From Candidatus Saccharibacteria bacterium oral taxon 488 (GTDB lineage Bacteria > Patescibacteriota > Saccharimonadia > Saccharimonadales > Saccharimonadaceae): DNA of 64,000 bases. Each line of letters starts with the position of its first letter. The stretch's first letter is position 1. Below the pieces are notes generated by a model. The model had not been told where the DNA came from. It did not search any database and saw nothing but the letters and a program-made list of their open reading frames with translations. Positions 25,870 to 34,333 of this stretch are shown here, piece after piece. Location: contig CP047917.1 of assembly GCA_010202115.1 (NCBI GenBank), positions 744,001-808,000 of the forward strand. The letters run 5' to 3'. The position numbers were made by a program, and so were the translations under genes.

Positions 25870-26394
25870 TTATTTCTCTGATGCGTCAGTATTTTCTTTG
25901 ACATCCGCCCGCGTTGATTCCGATGACTGGCGCGTCACTTTGACCATCGCATCGCGAATCACTGTGCCATCTAACGTATAACCGGCACGTAGTTCCTCAG
26001 CAATCACCTCTTTGTCGCCTTCGGCTTCTTCATCAAATTGAACGGCTTGATGCAGTTCAGGGTTAAACGGCGTACCGGGTTTGGTGTCAATTTTCTCAAG
26101 GCCGATTTCTTTGAGTTGCTTGTCGAGCTGTTTATTCAGGCCAGCCACGCCTTTCGCCCATGGATTATCTTTCAGTTCCTCCGGAACGTTGGCGATCGCC
26201 CGCTCAATCGTATCGATCACTGGCAATAGTTTCATCACCGACTTCGCCTGGCCCATTTGATGCGCCGACTGCTTTTCCGCCTCGACACGCTTGCGATAGT
26301 TCTCAAAATCCGCCCGCGTCCGCTGCAAATCCAGCGTCAACTCGCCCAATTGCTGCTCTAAATCTTCAGTTTTGTTAGCTTTATTCTTTGTCAT
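25870..26394 (-). CDS. grpE: nucleotide exchange factor GrpE
   Basis: A 174-residue GrpE, the ADP-release factor of DnaK. The N-terminal half is a long helix (LEQQLGELTLDLQRTRADF, then YRKRVEAEK) and the C-terminal half is the beta domain ending VIRDAMVKVTRQ. The start is set at ATG 26394, with AAGGAGG 6-7 nt upstream; the longer in-frame ORF up to 26532 is the antisense-frame shadow of a small membrane-peptide gene. Its ATG overlaps the stop of that small gene (ATGA), so hrcA, the small gene and grpE are probably translated as a coupled series. Confidence 0.96.
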   Translation of the reverse strand: MTKNKANKTEDLEQQLGELTLDLQRTRADFENYRKRVEAEKQSAHQMGQAKSVMKLLPVIDTIERAIANVPEELKDNPWAKGVAGLNKQLDKQLKEIGLEKIDTKPGTPFNPELHQAVQFDEEAEGDKEVIAEELRAGYTLDGTVIRDAMVKVTRQSSESTRADVKENTDASEK

Positions 26395-26540
26395 TTTTTC
26401 CTCCTTCTGAACGGCCAAAACGGCTCGTGGCCATATGTGCAGGGGAAGAGTACGATCATAGCTATGAAAATAATAATCAAAATCATCACGACTAGCCACG
26501 TCGGTAAGCCGCTCAGTAGTCCGCCAATCCATTCAGCCAT
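26391..26540 (-). CDS. 49-residue membrane peptide between hrcA and grpE
   Basis: A short gene not expected from standard annotation. Its ATG shares a base with the hrcA stop (TAATG) and its TGA overlaps the grpE ATG (ATGA), so it fills the gap exactly. The peptide starts [15 protein letters not shown], has a strongly hydrophobic helix at about 15-33 (VVMILIIIFIAMIVLF) and ends in a basic tail RRRKK. A single-pass inner-membrane peptide with its tail in the cytoplasm is likely. The position implies co-expression with the heat-shock proteins. I know no named family for it. Confidence 0.78.
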   Translation of the reverse strand: MAEWIGGLLSGLPTWLVVMILIIIFIAMIVLFPCTYGHEPFWPFRRRKK

Positions 26541-27250
26541 TACAATATTCCCTCCAGCATAGCGCCCGTCCGGTGCACTAATTCCATCGTTCGGCGATAA
26601 TTTTGCCGCGTTGGGCCGATCACGCCGATATAGCTACTATCGCTAAACTGTGAGCGAAACTTACTGATAATCAACGTGGCGCCAGAGCTTTTACCAATCG
26701 GATTTTCGCTGCCGATAAACACATTCAGCGGCTGGTTCGGCGCTGCTTCACGCAGCCACGGCTCGATGTTATCAATCAACCTGGCAATCGCTTGCACGTG
26801 ATCGCCCTCAATAAATTCCGGCTGAGAAAACAGCTGCGTCATACCATTCATGTATAGATGATCGCCAAATGAGGCGAAACCAAAATTACCAGTCAATTCA
26901 ACCAGGCTATCGACAGCACTACGAATCGCTCGATCAGACGTATCAATGTGTGAATTGACATGCGCTTCGATCGCTCTCGCACTGCGATCGATACCGCTCG
27001 GCAGCTCCGTCATCTGAGCATCGGTGATGCCATTGACATACAACCGGTAGCCCTTGTCGGTGGGAATTCGACCAGCACTGGTGTGCGGCGCCTCGATAAA
27101 ACCCATCTCCTCCAGCTTGGCCATTTCGCTGCGAATAGTGGCGCTGGACACGCCAAACAATTTGGCCAGCGTCACGCTACCAACTGGCGCCGCAATTTCG
27201 GCATACTGCTCAATGATGGCGGCCAAGATAGCCTGTTGACGTTCGGTCAT
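26540..27250 (-). CDS. hrcA: heat-inducible repressor HrcA
   Basis: A 236-residue HrcA, the repressor that binds CIRCE operators and is set by chaperone availability. The N-terminal winged helix is clear ([34 protein letters not shown] is split here by positions 34-68; key part [15 protein letters not shown]). The C-terminal effector domain ends [18 protein letters not shown]. It is about 100 residues shorter than typical HrcA proteins, the loss being in the central insert. The start is set at ATG 27250 because an extended -10 lies 6 nt upstream; the longer ORF runs into the CIRCE element. Four CIRCE sites in this window are its likely targets. Confidence 0.93.
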   Translation of the reverse strand: MTERQQAILAAIIEQYAEIAAPVGSVTLAKLFGVSSATIRSEMAKLEEMGFIEAPHTSAGRIPTDKGYRLYVNGITDAQMTELPSGIDRSARAIEAHVNSHIDTSDRAIRSAVDSLVELTGNFGFASFGDHLYMNGMTQLFSQPEFIEGDHVQAIARLIDNIEPWLREAAPNQPLNVFIGSENPIGKSSGATLIISKFRSQFSDSSYIGVIGPTRQNYRRTMELVHRTGAMLEGIL

Positions 27251-27256
27251 AGGCTC

Positions 27257-27286
27257 ATTGTAGCATGAATCTAGCACTCATCGCAA
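27257..27286 (-). promoter_or_regulatory. hrcA promoter
   Basis: On the minus strand -35 TTGCGA (27281-27286), an 18-bp spacer and extended -10 TGCTACAAT (27257-27265), 6 nt before the hrcA ATG. The -35 is inside the CIRCE spacer, so hrcA should be autoregulated. Confidence 0.75.
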
Positions 27287-27297
27287 GCGAGTGCTAA
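27271..27297. promoter_or_regulatory. CIRCE operator upstream of hrcA
   Basis: CTAGCACTC, 9 nt, GAGTGCTAA: one mismatch to consensus. It overlaps the last codon of the upstream LssY-C gene and the -35 of hrcA. Confidence 0.93.
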
Positions 27298-28694
27298 TGC
27301 GACCTTGCCGCGCGCCTGGCCTGGCTACGCGCCCGCGTAAATCGCCGGGCGGCGTCTGACGAAAACATTAGCACCGCTACAATATTCAGTCCGATGAACA
27401 GCAGCGTACTGGCTGTCGACCAGGTTATCTTGCCGATGGTCAAGGTGAATGAATTAGCGATAACTGCCAGCCCGGATATCATCATCAATACCAGCCGCAA
27501 TCGATTGCTACCGCTAAATGTCCGACTCACCAGCACGATAGTCGTGATCACCCACACTGCGCCGAGGACAATTGACGAACCAATCAGCCAATTAGCAATC
27601 ACCGCCGCGTCATTCACCTGACCGTCCACCATCAGTTCAGCCACCGTCTGGCTATGAAATTGGTCAATCGCAAGTAATTCAACAACGGCATTGATGATAC
27701 TGACCGCCAGCGCCGTAAACATTGCCACCACGCCAAACGCGATCTGTGGCGGCCGCCGACTCCAAAATTGTTGTATCAATGTATCGTGCGCCACTGGCAT
27801 CACCTCGTGCGAAGTAGCATCGAGAATCACCTCGTCGCGCTCCTCTATCAAGGACTGGTTGGCGCGCACTCGCCCGACCTCAAGTACCGGCAAATCACCG
27901 TCTGTCTGGATGGTATCGCCGCCGCCGTTGCGCGAATGATACCCGGTGGAAAAATCTTTCAAGGTAGTCACCTCGATTGAAGCGCGTGCCTTGAGCGCCG
28001 ACTGGACAATATAGTCCCGCTCGATGTCAGTATTCTCATCAACCTTATGGGTGATTTGTAGGGTAAACAAGCTAAGACCGACACTCTTGTCGTATGTTCC
28101 CGCCGCCAGCCAATCCACCTGATGACCGCCCGGCAGCAGCCAGCCCTGTGGACAACGCCAGAAACGCACGTGATGGCGCTTGCCGGGATTACCGTCAACC
28201 TCCTGCTGGTAGGCAAAATCTTGCCGCCGCCCAAATAGAAATAGTGACGAAACCGGCGCTTGCGGATAACTACACCGCGTCAATATTGCCACCATCATCC
28301 GCCACGATGAACGCACGGTTATTTCCTCCGCTAACGTCCAGCCAGCCGCGGTCATCGCTTGATGGACCTGCGCCTCCGAGCCGCGCAAAGCCAGATTGAC
28401 AGGATCACCGAGCAGCCCGTCCGCCGTCCGCGTTCGCCCGATGAAATAATTCGGCACATACAAGCTGCTCAGGATACGATGCAGCCGCGGCAGTGCCAAG
28501 TAAGCCGTGATTAGCCACACTACCACAAACAGCCCAACCATCCACCAGCCGCCCGAATGCCAGCCCTCACGCCACACCAGCCACGCCAGCCAGAACGACG
28601 CCGCACCGGCTAATAAGAAAAAGATCTGGTCAAGCAACCCCGACAGCGACCAAAATGGTCGTCTCAGCGAAAACGACGACTTCTTCGTCGCCAT
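27294..28694 (-). CDS. LssY C-terminal domain membrane protein
   Basis: A 466-residue membrane protein. Two N-terminal membrane helices (about 20-70) precede a soluble domain resembling the LssY C-terminal family (about 80-235): VPNYFIGRTRTADGLLGDPV, SLFLFGRRQDFAYQQE, and HHVRFW. Four more helices form the C-terminal part (about 310-450), and the tail is Arg-rich. LssY was named from Legionella; its biochemical role is not established. The ATG follows the gmk stop directly (TAGATG), so the two are coupled. Its end overlaps the hrcA CIRCE operator. Confidence 0.8.
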   Translation of the reverse strand: MATKKSSFSLRRPFWSLSGLLDQIFFLLAGAASFWLAWLVWREGWHSGGWWMVGLFVVVWLITAYLALPRLHRILSSLYVPNYFIGRTRTADGLLGDPVNLALRGSEAQVHQAMTAAGWTLAEEITVRSSWRMMVAILTRCSYPQAPVSSLFLFGRRQDFAYQQEVDGNPGKRHHVRFWRCPQGWLLPGGHQVDWLAAGTYDKSVGLSLFTLQITHKVDENTDIERDYIVQSALKARASIEVTTLKDFSTGYHSRNGGGDTIQTDGDLPVLEVGRVRANQSLIEERDEVILDATSHEVMPVAHDTLIQQFWSRRPPQIAFGVVAMFTALAVSIINAVVELLAIDQFHSQTVAELMVDGQVNDAAVIANWLIGSSIVLGAVWVITTIVLVSRTFSGSNRLRLVLMMISGLAVIANSFTLTIGKITWSTASTLLFIGLNIVAVLMFSSDAARRFTRARSQARRAARSH

Positions 28695-29414
28695 CTAGAC
28701 CGTGTCCTCACCCATCAAATAATCAAGAAGATCCCGCGCTATCAACCGCGCCTCGTCATCACGCCGATTAAACACGTCACCGCGCTCAATAATCTCGCCG
28801 CAAACCCGCACCGCTCGGGTCAAATCATCATTGATAATCACGTGGTAATACGGCACTTCCAGCGCATGACTGAGCTCAGCGATGGCCGACTGGCGGCGTT
28901 TCGGCCAGGCCGCTTGAAACTCTGCTTCCGTTACGTACCGCTGCTTCAATCGCTCCAGCCATGTCGGATAATCCGGCGGTACGATAAAGATAGCGATACA
29001 GCCCGGCGCCAATTGCTCATACTCAGCCACGCCCTGTACGTCAATGTCGGTGATCGCTGTTTGCTGATGATCATGCGCCAATTGCAGCTCGGCTGTCGAG
29101 GTGCCATACACCTTGCCGTGAACGAACTTGGCCTCAATAAACTGATGACTTCTGAGCATGGTCAGTGCGGTTGCTTGATCAATAAAATGATAATCGATGC
29201 CGTCGCGCTCTGGCTGACCGTTATTTGCCCGCGGCTCCCGCGTGGTGTGCGACACGATATCACGAAATGACGGCGATCGCAATAACCGCCTTTTGATGGT
29301 ATCCTTGCCCGCGCCGGAAATACCGGTTAGCAGCGCAATTTTAGTATCTCGGACCAGCGCTACGGCCGCTTCGGTCGGCTGGTACTCCCTGATGACACGT
29401 TCAAGATCTGACAT
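28695..29414 (-). CDS. gmk: guanylate kinase
   Basis: A 239-residue guanylate-kinase-fold protein, expected to phosphorylate GMP to GDP. The P-loop is GISGAGKD (near 34-41) instead of the usual GPSGVGKS/T. The GMP-binding segment SHTTREPRANNGQ and DGIDYHFI (near 55-78) is clear, and the middle has DIDVQGV (near 122). It is about 30 residues longer than standard gmk, with an N-terminal helix and a C-terminal tail. The Asp in place of Ser/Thr after the P-loop Lys is worth noting, as that position normally helps bind Mg. An extended -10 lies 6 nt before the ATG. Confidence 0.9.
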   Translation of the reverse strand: MSDLERVIREYQPTEAAVALVRDTKIALLTGISGAGKDTIKRRLLRSPSFRDIVSHTTREPRANNGQPERDGIDYHFIDQATALTMLRSHQFIEAKFVHGKVYGTSTAELQLAHDHQQTAITDIDVQGVAEYEQLAPGCIAIFIVPPDYPTWLERLKQRYVTEAEFQAAWPKRRQSAIAELSHALEVPYYHVIINDDLTRAVRVCGEIIERGDVFNRRDDEARLIARDLLDYLMGEDTV

Positions 29415-29420
29415 ATGAGT

Positions 29421-29429
29421 ATTATACCA
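29421..29429 (-). promoter_or_regulatory. extended -10 of gmk
   Basis: TGGTATAAT on the minus strand, 6 nt before the gmk ATG; a leaderless gmk-lssY transcript is predicted. Confidence 0.7.
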
Positions 29430-29464
29430 GATTATTGACTAAGCTTCCGGGCAGTTACGACTTC

Positions 29465-30352
29465 CTACCTATGCACCATGTCCATCGCTCGAATATGCGG
29501 CGGACGATGCGCTAGCTGAGGATGGCGGCGAGACGGCACAGCGATGTGAGCGCGGGAATGAGCAGTGACTTGCGGGTGGGTCAGCTCCTTTGGCTGCGGC
29601 GGTAAGTTTGGCTGGGTCGGCAATTGGTGTGGCTGGGATAGCGGGCGCTTGACAGTCGGTTGCGTATCGGTGCGTGGTGCATTAGCACGAGGTGCGGCCG
29701 CCGCAGGATTGAGCGGACGAGTCGGACTCGAAGGCTGAGATGAAAGCGGCGGCTTCGTCAGCGGCGGGTGTGGCGGATGTGATGAGAGCGGCTTGACTGG
29801 CTGAGCCTTGACGGAAGAAAGTTTGTTGAGCGGACGCTTGGCCGGGGCTGGCGCCGAAGCAGTGGGCTTGATCAGTGAAGCGCGTGACGGCGAGAGGGCG
29901 TGCTTTGGCGGCTGGGGCTTGACGGACGGCTTGGTAAATGATGCGCTTCGCGAGCGCTGGACGCCACGCGGCGGCATAATGTCATGAAAGACTGCCGGCT
30001 TTTTAGGGTGGGGTTTAGCCGGCGGATTGGGAGCGGGAGTTTTTTGAGGAGCGGCAGAACGCGAGCAAGGTAACTGAGTAGAAGGTTGTGGCGGCACAAC
30101 GCGAGACGCAGCCGAAGGATGAGCTGGCTGCGCGGCTACAGTTTGCCGTTGAATACTATGACGCCGAGCCGGAGCAGCCACAGAGTGAAGAGAGCGTGGC
30201 GCGGGCGATGTGGGAGATGCGGCGGGTACTGATGTAGCCACCGGACGCTGACGCGGCACTGGGGCTTCAGTATCAACATCTGACACCTCGCCCTTACGAC
30301 GGTTGCCGAGCCGAGCTTTTTTGAATAGCTTTGTCAACTTCATCAGCGCCAC
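29465..30352 (-). CDS. proline-rich low-complexity protein
   Basis: A 295-residue, highly basic protein made almost wholly of Pro, Ala, Ser, Lys, Arg and His. After a short amphipathic start (LTKLFKKARLGNRRKG) no globular domain is visible; the remainder is disordered, with loosely repeated K-P-x-x-P-x-x-P units. I see no signal peptide. The open frame is unusually long for such biased sequence, and GAGG precedes the GTG start, so I accept it as coding with caution. A start at ATG 30343 is equally possible. It lies between gmk and the 5'-nucleotidase gene. Confidence 0.6.
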   Translation of the reverse strand: MALMKLTKLFKKARLGNRRKGEVSDVDTEAPVPRQRPVATSVPAASPTSPAPRSLHSVAAPARRHSIQRQTVAAQPAHPSAASRVVPPQPSTQLPCSRSAAPQKTPAPNPPAKPHPKKPAVFHDIMPPRGVQRSRSASFTKPSVKPQPPKHALSPSRASLIKPTASAPAPAKRPLNKLSSVKAQPVKPLSSHPPHPPLTKPPLSSQPSSPTRPLNPAAAAPRANAPRTDTQPTVKRPLSQPHQLPTQPNLPPQPKELTHPQVTAHSRAHIAVPSRRHPQLAHRPPHIRAMDMVHR

Positions 30353-30487
30353 CCCATCCTCTGGGAGATGTCGATACCGAAAATGATTACGGTCAGCTGG
30401 TCGATATGACTCTCCTTCCTCTGATTGATTCTGTTACCATTATACTGGTTATGCTCAGTGATTTCAAGCGGCCAACCGCCGGAGCCG

Positions 30488-30945
30488 CTAGAGCAACTCA
30501 TCCAGCACTGATTGCCAATCAGGAAACTGCGGAGTACCGAAATGGATGTGCCAGCCAACAAACTCAGCAGCACCCCTGGCCGTCCGATCATCAATCAAGA
30601 TATCACCGCGGCTCAGCTGTTTGATCGACGAAAAAATAACTTTGCGAAAAAAATATTCTCCGGCCCATCGCCGCCAAAATACTGTTTCACCCACGCCAGC
30701 TTATCACCCAGCGCCGTCTGATTTCCCCATGGCGATGATGAGAGAATATATAGATCATACTTTTCCTTTAACTTGTCGACCGCTTCGAGGGCGCCCGGCA
30801 TCGGATCCATCAGCGCAAAAACGCCCGGGATATTGTCGTATTCACCCGCAAACTCCTCGAGCATCTCGGGCGGAACCTTCGTCGTGGCCGACATAAAATC
30901 TACCAGCACGCCGTCCATGTCAAGATAAATAATTGGTTTCTTCAT
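30488..30945 (-). pseudogene. 5'(3')-deoxyribonucleotidase (NT5C-like) with one frameshift
   Basis: A HAD-superfamily NT5C-type nucleotidase of about 150 residues. The N-terminal piece has the nucleophile motif YLDMDGVLVDF, then YDLYILSSSPWGN. The C-terminal motif DILIDDRTARGAAEF and IHFGTPQFPDW lie in the next frame. The frame changes at a run of seven A on the plus strand (30647-30653); one more base would restore a single protein. Polymerase slippage at the run could also do so. The ATG is 2 nt after the stop of the lepA C-terminal half, with AGAGGG upstream, so the two are coupled. Confidence 0.8.
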
Positions 30946-30947
30946 GA

Positions 30948-31907
30948 TCAATCCCTCTTTAACATCACCGTAAACGCTTCTGACGGAATGTCAACTTTAC
31001 CGAAGCGTTTCATACGCTTTTTACCGCGAGCCTGTTTGGCGAGGAGCTTCTTTTTACGGCTGACGTCACCACCATACAGATAGCCGGTGACATCTTTGCG
31101 GTAAGCACCGATGTTTTCGCGGGCGATGAATCTGCCGCCAATCGCCGCCTGCAGCGCCACCTCAAAACTCTGGCGCGGTATGACTTCTTTCAATTTCTTA
31201 ACGATCTCACGACCCAAGCCTGGCGCCTCCGAGCGGTGGCACATGACACTCAGCGCATCAACCATTTCGCCTGCCACATAAAAATCAACCCGCACCAAAT
31301 CTTCCGGCCGATAACCCGCCAGCTCATAATTGAACGAACCATAGCCGCTGGTCACCGACTTCAATTGATCATAAAAATCCGTCAGCAAATTGGCCAGCGG
31401 CGCCGTAAAGGAAATCAGCGCCCGCTCATCGATGTAGCTGAGGTTTTCCTGCCGGCCGCGCTTGGCGACAATCAGCTGAATCACCGCGCCGATGTAGTCT
31501 TGTGGCACCACAATTTCGCCATTAATCCACGGCTCGCGGATTTCTTTAATCTGCGCCGGATCGGGTAATTCGCTGGCTGATTTGATATCCAATTCATCGC
31601 CATTCGTCAAACTCACCTGGTAGTCAGTACTGGGATTAGTAACGATGAGATCCAAATTGTACTCGCGCTCCAACCGCTCGCGAATGATATCCATGTGTAG
31701 CAATCCCAAAAAACCAATTCGCACACCATATCCCAACACCGGTGAATTCTCCGGCTCAAACTGCAGCGCTGAATCACTCAAGCTCAGCTTTTCAATAGCC
31801 TCTTTCAGGTCATTATAATCTTCATTGCTCACCGGGAAAAACCCCGCATAGACAAAGGGTTTGACTTCTTTGTAGCCCGGCAATGGTTGGACGGTAATTT
31901 TAGGCAT
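30948..31907 (-). CDS. lepA: elongation factor 4 (LepA), C-terminal half of a split gene
   Basis: A 319-residue protein equal to LepA domains III, V and the LepA-specific C-terminal domain. After a short new start (MPKITVQ) it enters LepA at PLPGYKEVKPFVYAGFFPV and continues through GFLGLLHMDIIRERLEREY to the tail GGDVSRKKKLLAKQ and KGKKRMKRFG. The GTPase and domain II are encoded 5.7 kb upstream, on the same strand (37626-38600). The two halves add up to a full LepA with no missing segment. It has its own extended -10, 10 nt before the ATG, so separate expression is likely. Confidence 0.93.
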   Translation of the reverse strand: MPKITVQPLPGYKEVKPFVYAGFFPVSNEDYNDLKEAIEKLSLSDSALQFEPENSPVLGYGVRIGFLGLLHMDIIRERLEREYNLDLIVTNPSTDYQVSLTNGDELDIKSASELPDPAQIKEIREPWINGEIVVPQDYIGAVIQLIVAKRGRQENLSYIDERALISFTAPLANLLTDFYDQLKSVTSGYGSFNYELAGYRPEDLVRVDFYVAGEMVDALSVMCHRSEAPGLGREIVKKLKEVIPRQSFEVALQAAIGGRFIARENIGAYRKDVTGYLYGGDVSRKKKLLAKQARGKKRMKRFGKVDIPSEAFTVMLKRD

Positions 31908-31917
31908 CTATTTGATG

Positions 31918-31926
31918 ATTATACCA
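31918..31926 (-). promoter_or_regulatory. extended -10 of the lepA C-terminal half
   Basis: TGGTATAAT on the minus strand, 10 nt before the ATG. It gives the separated C-terminal half its own start of transcription, with at most a very short leader. Confidence 0.6.
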
Positions 31927-31966
31927 TCAATTACTAGGTGAGATAATACCGCCGCTCGCTCGTTTC

Positions 31967-32441
31967 CTATGTAAGCGAGCTGAGACCAAAATAATCTTGA
32001 ACAAACTCTTGGGAATGCTTATCCAAGTCGGTCAGTTGACCGTACAATGTAACACCATGACACAGTCCTCTATCGGACGGCACCACATAAGCATTTGGTC
32101 GCGCGTATGCGACAACTAATGCTGGATGGGGTGTTTTACTAGTAAACCGTTCGCCAATAGCCTGCTGAATGGCGGAACAATCTTCTGGCTGAGTCTGCAA
32201 AGGACTTGCACCAGCAGCAATGTCACGCGCTACATTGTACGCATATAAATGAAAATCTGCGAAATGGACGCCATCCGTACCAAACTGAAAGGTACGATTA
32301 CCTCGTGAAAGCTCCAGCGCTAATCGCGCCAAGCTCAAGCCGCGCCAGTACCTATAACTCTCTCTCTGAATCTGGGACTACATCATAGACAACAGGCTCC
32401 CCAATATCATTCCTCAAGCGATTAAAATTCAGTTGACTCAT
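31967..32441 (-). pseudogene. unknown gene frameshifted at an (AG)n tract
   Basis: ATG 32441 opens a frame starting MSQLNFNRLRNDIGEPVVYD that stops after an AG repeat (plus-strand CT tract 32358-32367). The next frame continues without interruption as SYRYWRGLSLARLALEL to 31967, giving about 157 residues in total. Loss of one AG unit explains the break. I do not recognise the family; the protein has a W-R-G-L-S helix, FQFGTDGVHFADFHLYAYN and a His/Asp-rich end. As drawn, only the downstream piece of 123 residues would be open, from an internal TTG/ATG-less region. Phase variation is possible but untested. Confidence 0.6.
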
Positions 32442-32451
32442 AGTCTGAATT

Positions 32452-34155
32452 TTATCGTTGAGCGCTCTGGCGAATTTTCTCGAGCATTGCATCAATCTTC
32501 GCCTGTTGCTCAGGACTGTAGAAGTAACCTATTGAGCTATTCACACCATTCGCCCTTCTACCACGACACGCCAGCGGTTCCCCGAAGTCAGGATCAACCT
32601 CATTCAAAACCTTAATCGCCTTCTGAAACGCTGGTGATCCACAATGCAAAGCGTTCATAAGGTCTGACGTTGCTAGATAGTCTTCGGGAGCTGGGCGCAT
32701 ATAGCCTCTTTTTAAGAAATAGTCACCTATAGCCTCTACTTGCTCCCGCGAAAGGCCTTCACAAATTTTTACCCGACCCTTTTGACAAGAAAATCTATAG
32801 ATTGAAGGTTGCAAGCCCAATGAGTGCATGGCATTTTTAATTGTCTTTCGACACACCCCAAAGCGCTTCATTGCCGCACTTACCATAATACATCCCTCCG
32901 GGGGTGGAGGCGCAAACAATCCCCTATCATGTGCTTTTTCTATGATCACCGCTTGCTGTTCTGGACTAAAAAACTCGCGAACCTGAGGAGAACGATGCCA
33001 TGCACCCTCGGACAGGATACCGTCTTCTTTAAGACTCCTCGCTATCTTTGCTATCGTCATATCACTGACACCCAGAACATTGGCGAGAGCTTTGAGCGTC
33101 AAATACCCTTCTGGTGGCGGTAGATTAAACATGCCTTTTTGCTTAAGTACTTCTTCTATCAATTCGGCCTGCTCTCTAGTAAAAACTGGTTTTTGCTTGC
33201 CACACCAATCCCGCTTGGCCACCTCCCCCAAGAAGCCATCCCGCTCCAACTGGGTGGCAATGGTCGCAACGACACGATACTTCACACCGAGCTTATCTGC
33301 TAGCCCATTGATCGTCAGGCCTCCCATTGCCTCAATCATTCGACGAGGGCTCAAATAATTACCTTGATGTTGCCTACCCATCTCAACTGGTTGCCGCAGA
33401 TCATCTGCTAATGCCCCCACTAAGTGTGGAACAAAGTAATCATCACAACGCACCATCGCACCACAGCCTGGATATTGCTCCATCACCCCCGCAAGCTGTG
33501 TTTTCGTATATGCAGTCAGCTTTGCCCGCTCTTCTTCTGGCAGCCGCGCTGTATCAAATACAAAGGTACCATTACCGTAGACGTCACAGATCAGCACCGT
33601 CCTCTCGAGTGGTGGGATAGTTACCTCATGGTATGGCTCCTGGCGCATCATCGCTGTCTCCACTGACCCGCGACGAATCTGTAATGATTCGTCGCTCGGC
33701 TCAATACCAAATTCATTTGCCAATATGAACAGCAGTATTTTCAGCCGTGGCTGGTAAGTCACTCTCTCATGGTTTGGTGCCTCAGACACACTGGTGGTAG
33801 GCCCGGGCCGCTCATCGGGTGGCACAAAGACATGGTCAGTCGATTCGATTTGGCCAATAGCCGTATCAATAGCTATGAGTTGCTCCGCTTTGGCAGCAAT
33901 ATGGTCAAGTAGCTCGCCGATTTCCTCCACACCGTAGTAAGCAAACGCCGCATCCTCCCTTTCAGCAGAATTGTCTAGCCAAATCGTCGGCTGGTGCTCG
34001 TATGTCTGCACCATCTCATCAACCAGCTGGATCAATTTATCCAAGGCATCCTCAGCGTAGGTATCGACATTTTCAACCGTCAACGGTTGATTAATAATTT
34101 CCTCTACGCTGCTTGCAAAGTCCTTGCCATGATCAATACCACCGAGTCGCTCCAT
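32452..34155 (-). CDS. protein with tandem helix-turn-helix units
   Basis: A 567-residue protein of a type I do not know by name. The N-terminal 150 residues are acidic and helical. From about 255 there are four or five related units, each made of a helix-turn-helix stretch (TINGLADKLGVKYRVVATI; LTLKALANVLGVSDMTIAKI; VSAAMKRFGVCRKTIKNAM; ATSDLMNALHCGSPAFQKAI) followed by an F-(S/T)-x-E-Q-x-x-x-I-x-E helix and a PPPEGY/C-type hinge. Several adjacent DNA-binding modules suggest recognition of a long or repeated site. It is inside the cassette that separates the lepA halves. An extended -10 lies 7 nt before the ATG. Confidence 0.78.
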   Translation of the reverse strand: MERLGGIDHGKDFASSVEEIINQPLTVENVDTYAEDALDKLIQLVDEMVQTYEHQPTIWLDNSAEREDAAFAYYGVEEIGELLDHIAAKAEQLIAIDTAIGQIESTDHVFVPPDERPGPTTSVSEAPNHERVTYQPRLKILLFILANEFGIEPSDESLQIRRGSVETAMMRQEPYHEVTIPPLERTVLICDVYGNGTFVFDTARLPEEERAKLTAYTKTQLAGVMEQYPGCGAMVRCDDYFVPHLVGALADDLRQPVEMGRQHQGNYLSPRRMIEAMGGLTINGLADKLGVKYRVVATIATQLERDGFLGEVAKRDWCGKQKPVFTREQAELIEEVLKQKGMFNLPPPEGYLTLKALANVLGVSDMTIAKIARSLKEDGILSEGAWHRSPQVREFFSPEQQAVIIEKAHDRGLFAPPPPEGCIMVSAAMKRFGVCRKTIKNAMHSLGLQPSIYRFSCQKGRVKICEGLSREQVEAIGDYFLKRGYMRPAPEDYLATSDLMNALHCGSPAFQKAIKVLNEVDPDFGEPLACRGRRANGVNSSIGYFYSPEQQAKIDAMLEKIRQSAQR

Positions 34156-34162
34156 GTGCGAT

Positions 34163-34171
34163 ATTATAGCA
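34163..34171 (-). promoter_or_regulatory. extended -10 of the tandem-HTH gene
   Basis: TGCTATAAT on the minus strand, 7 nt before the ATG at 34155. Confidence 0.7.
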
Positions 34172-34333
34172 TCTTATACTATTATTGTAAATAGTGAGCT
34201 CTTTCCCTCAACTACAACTAATCGCCTTAATCCGGTCACATATTCTTTACTGAATCCCATCATGACACACTCGTGTCTTTATCAAATTGAAAATTTAGTT
34301 CTCATTGGTGGATTATCGGGTCAATGAGGGCGC

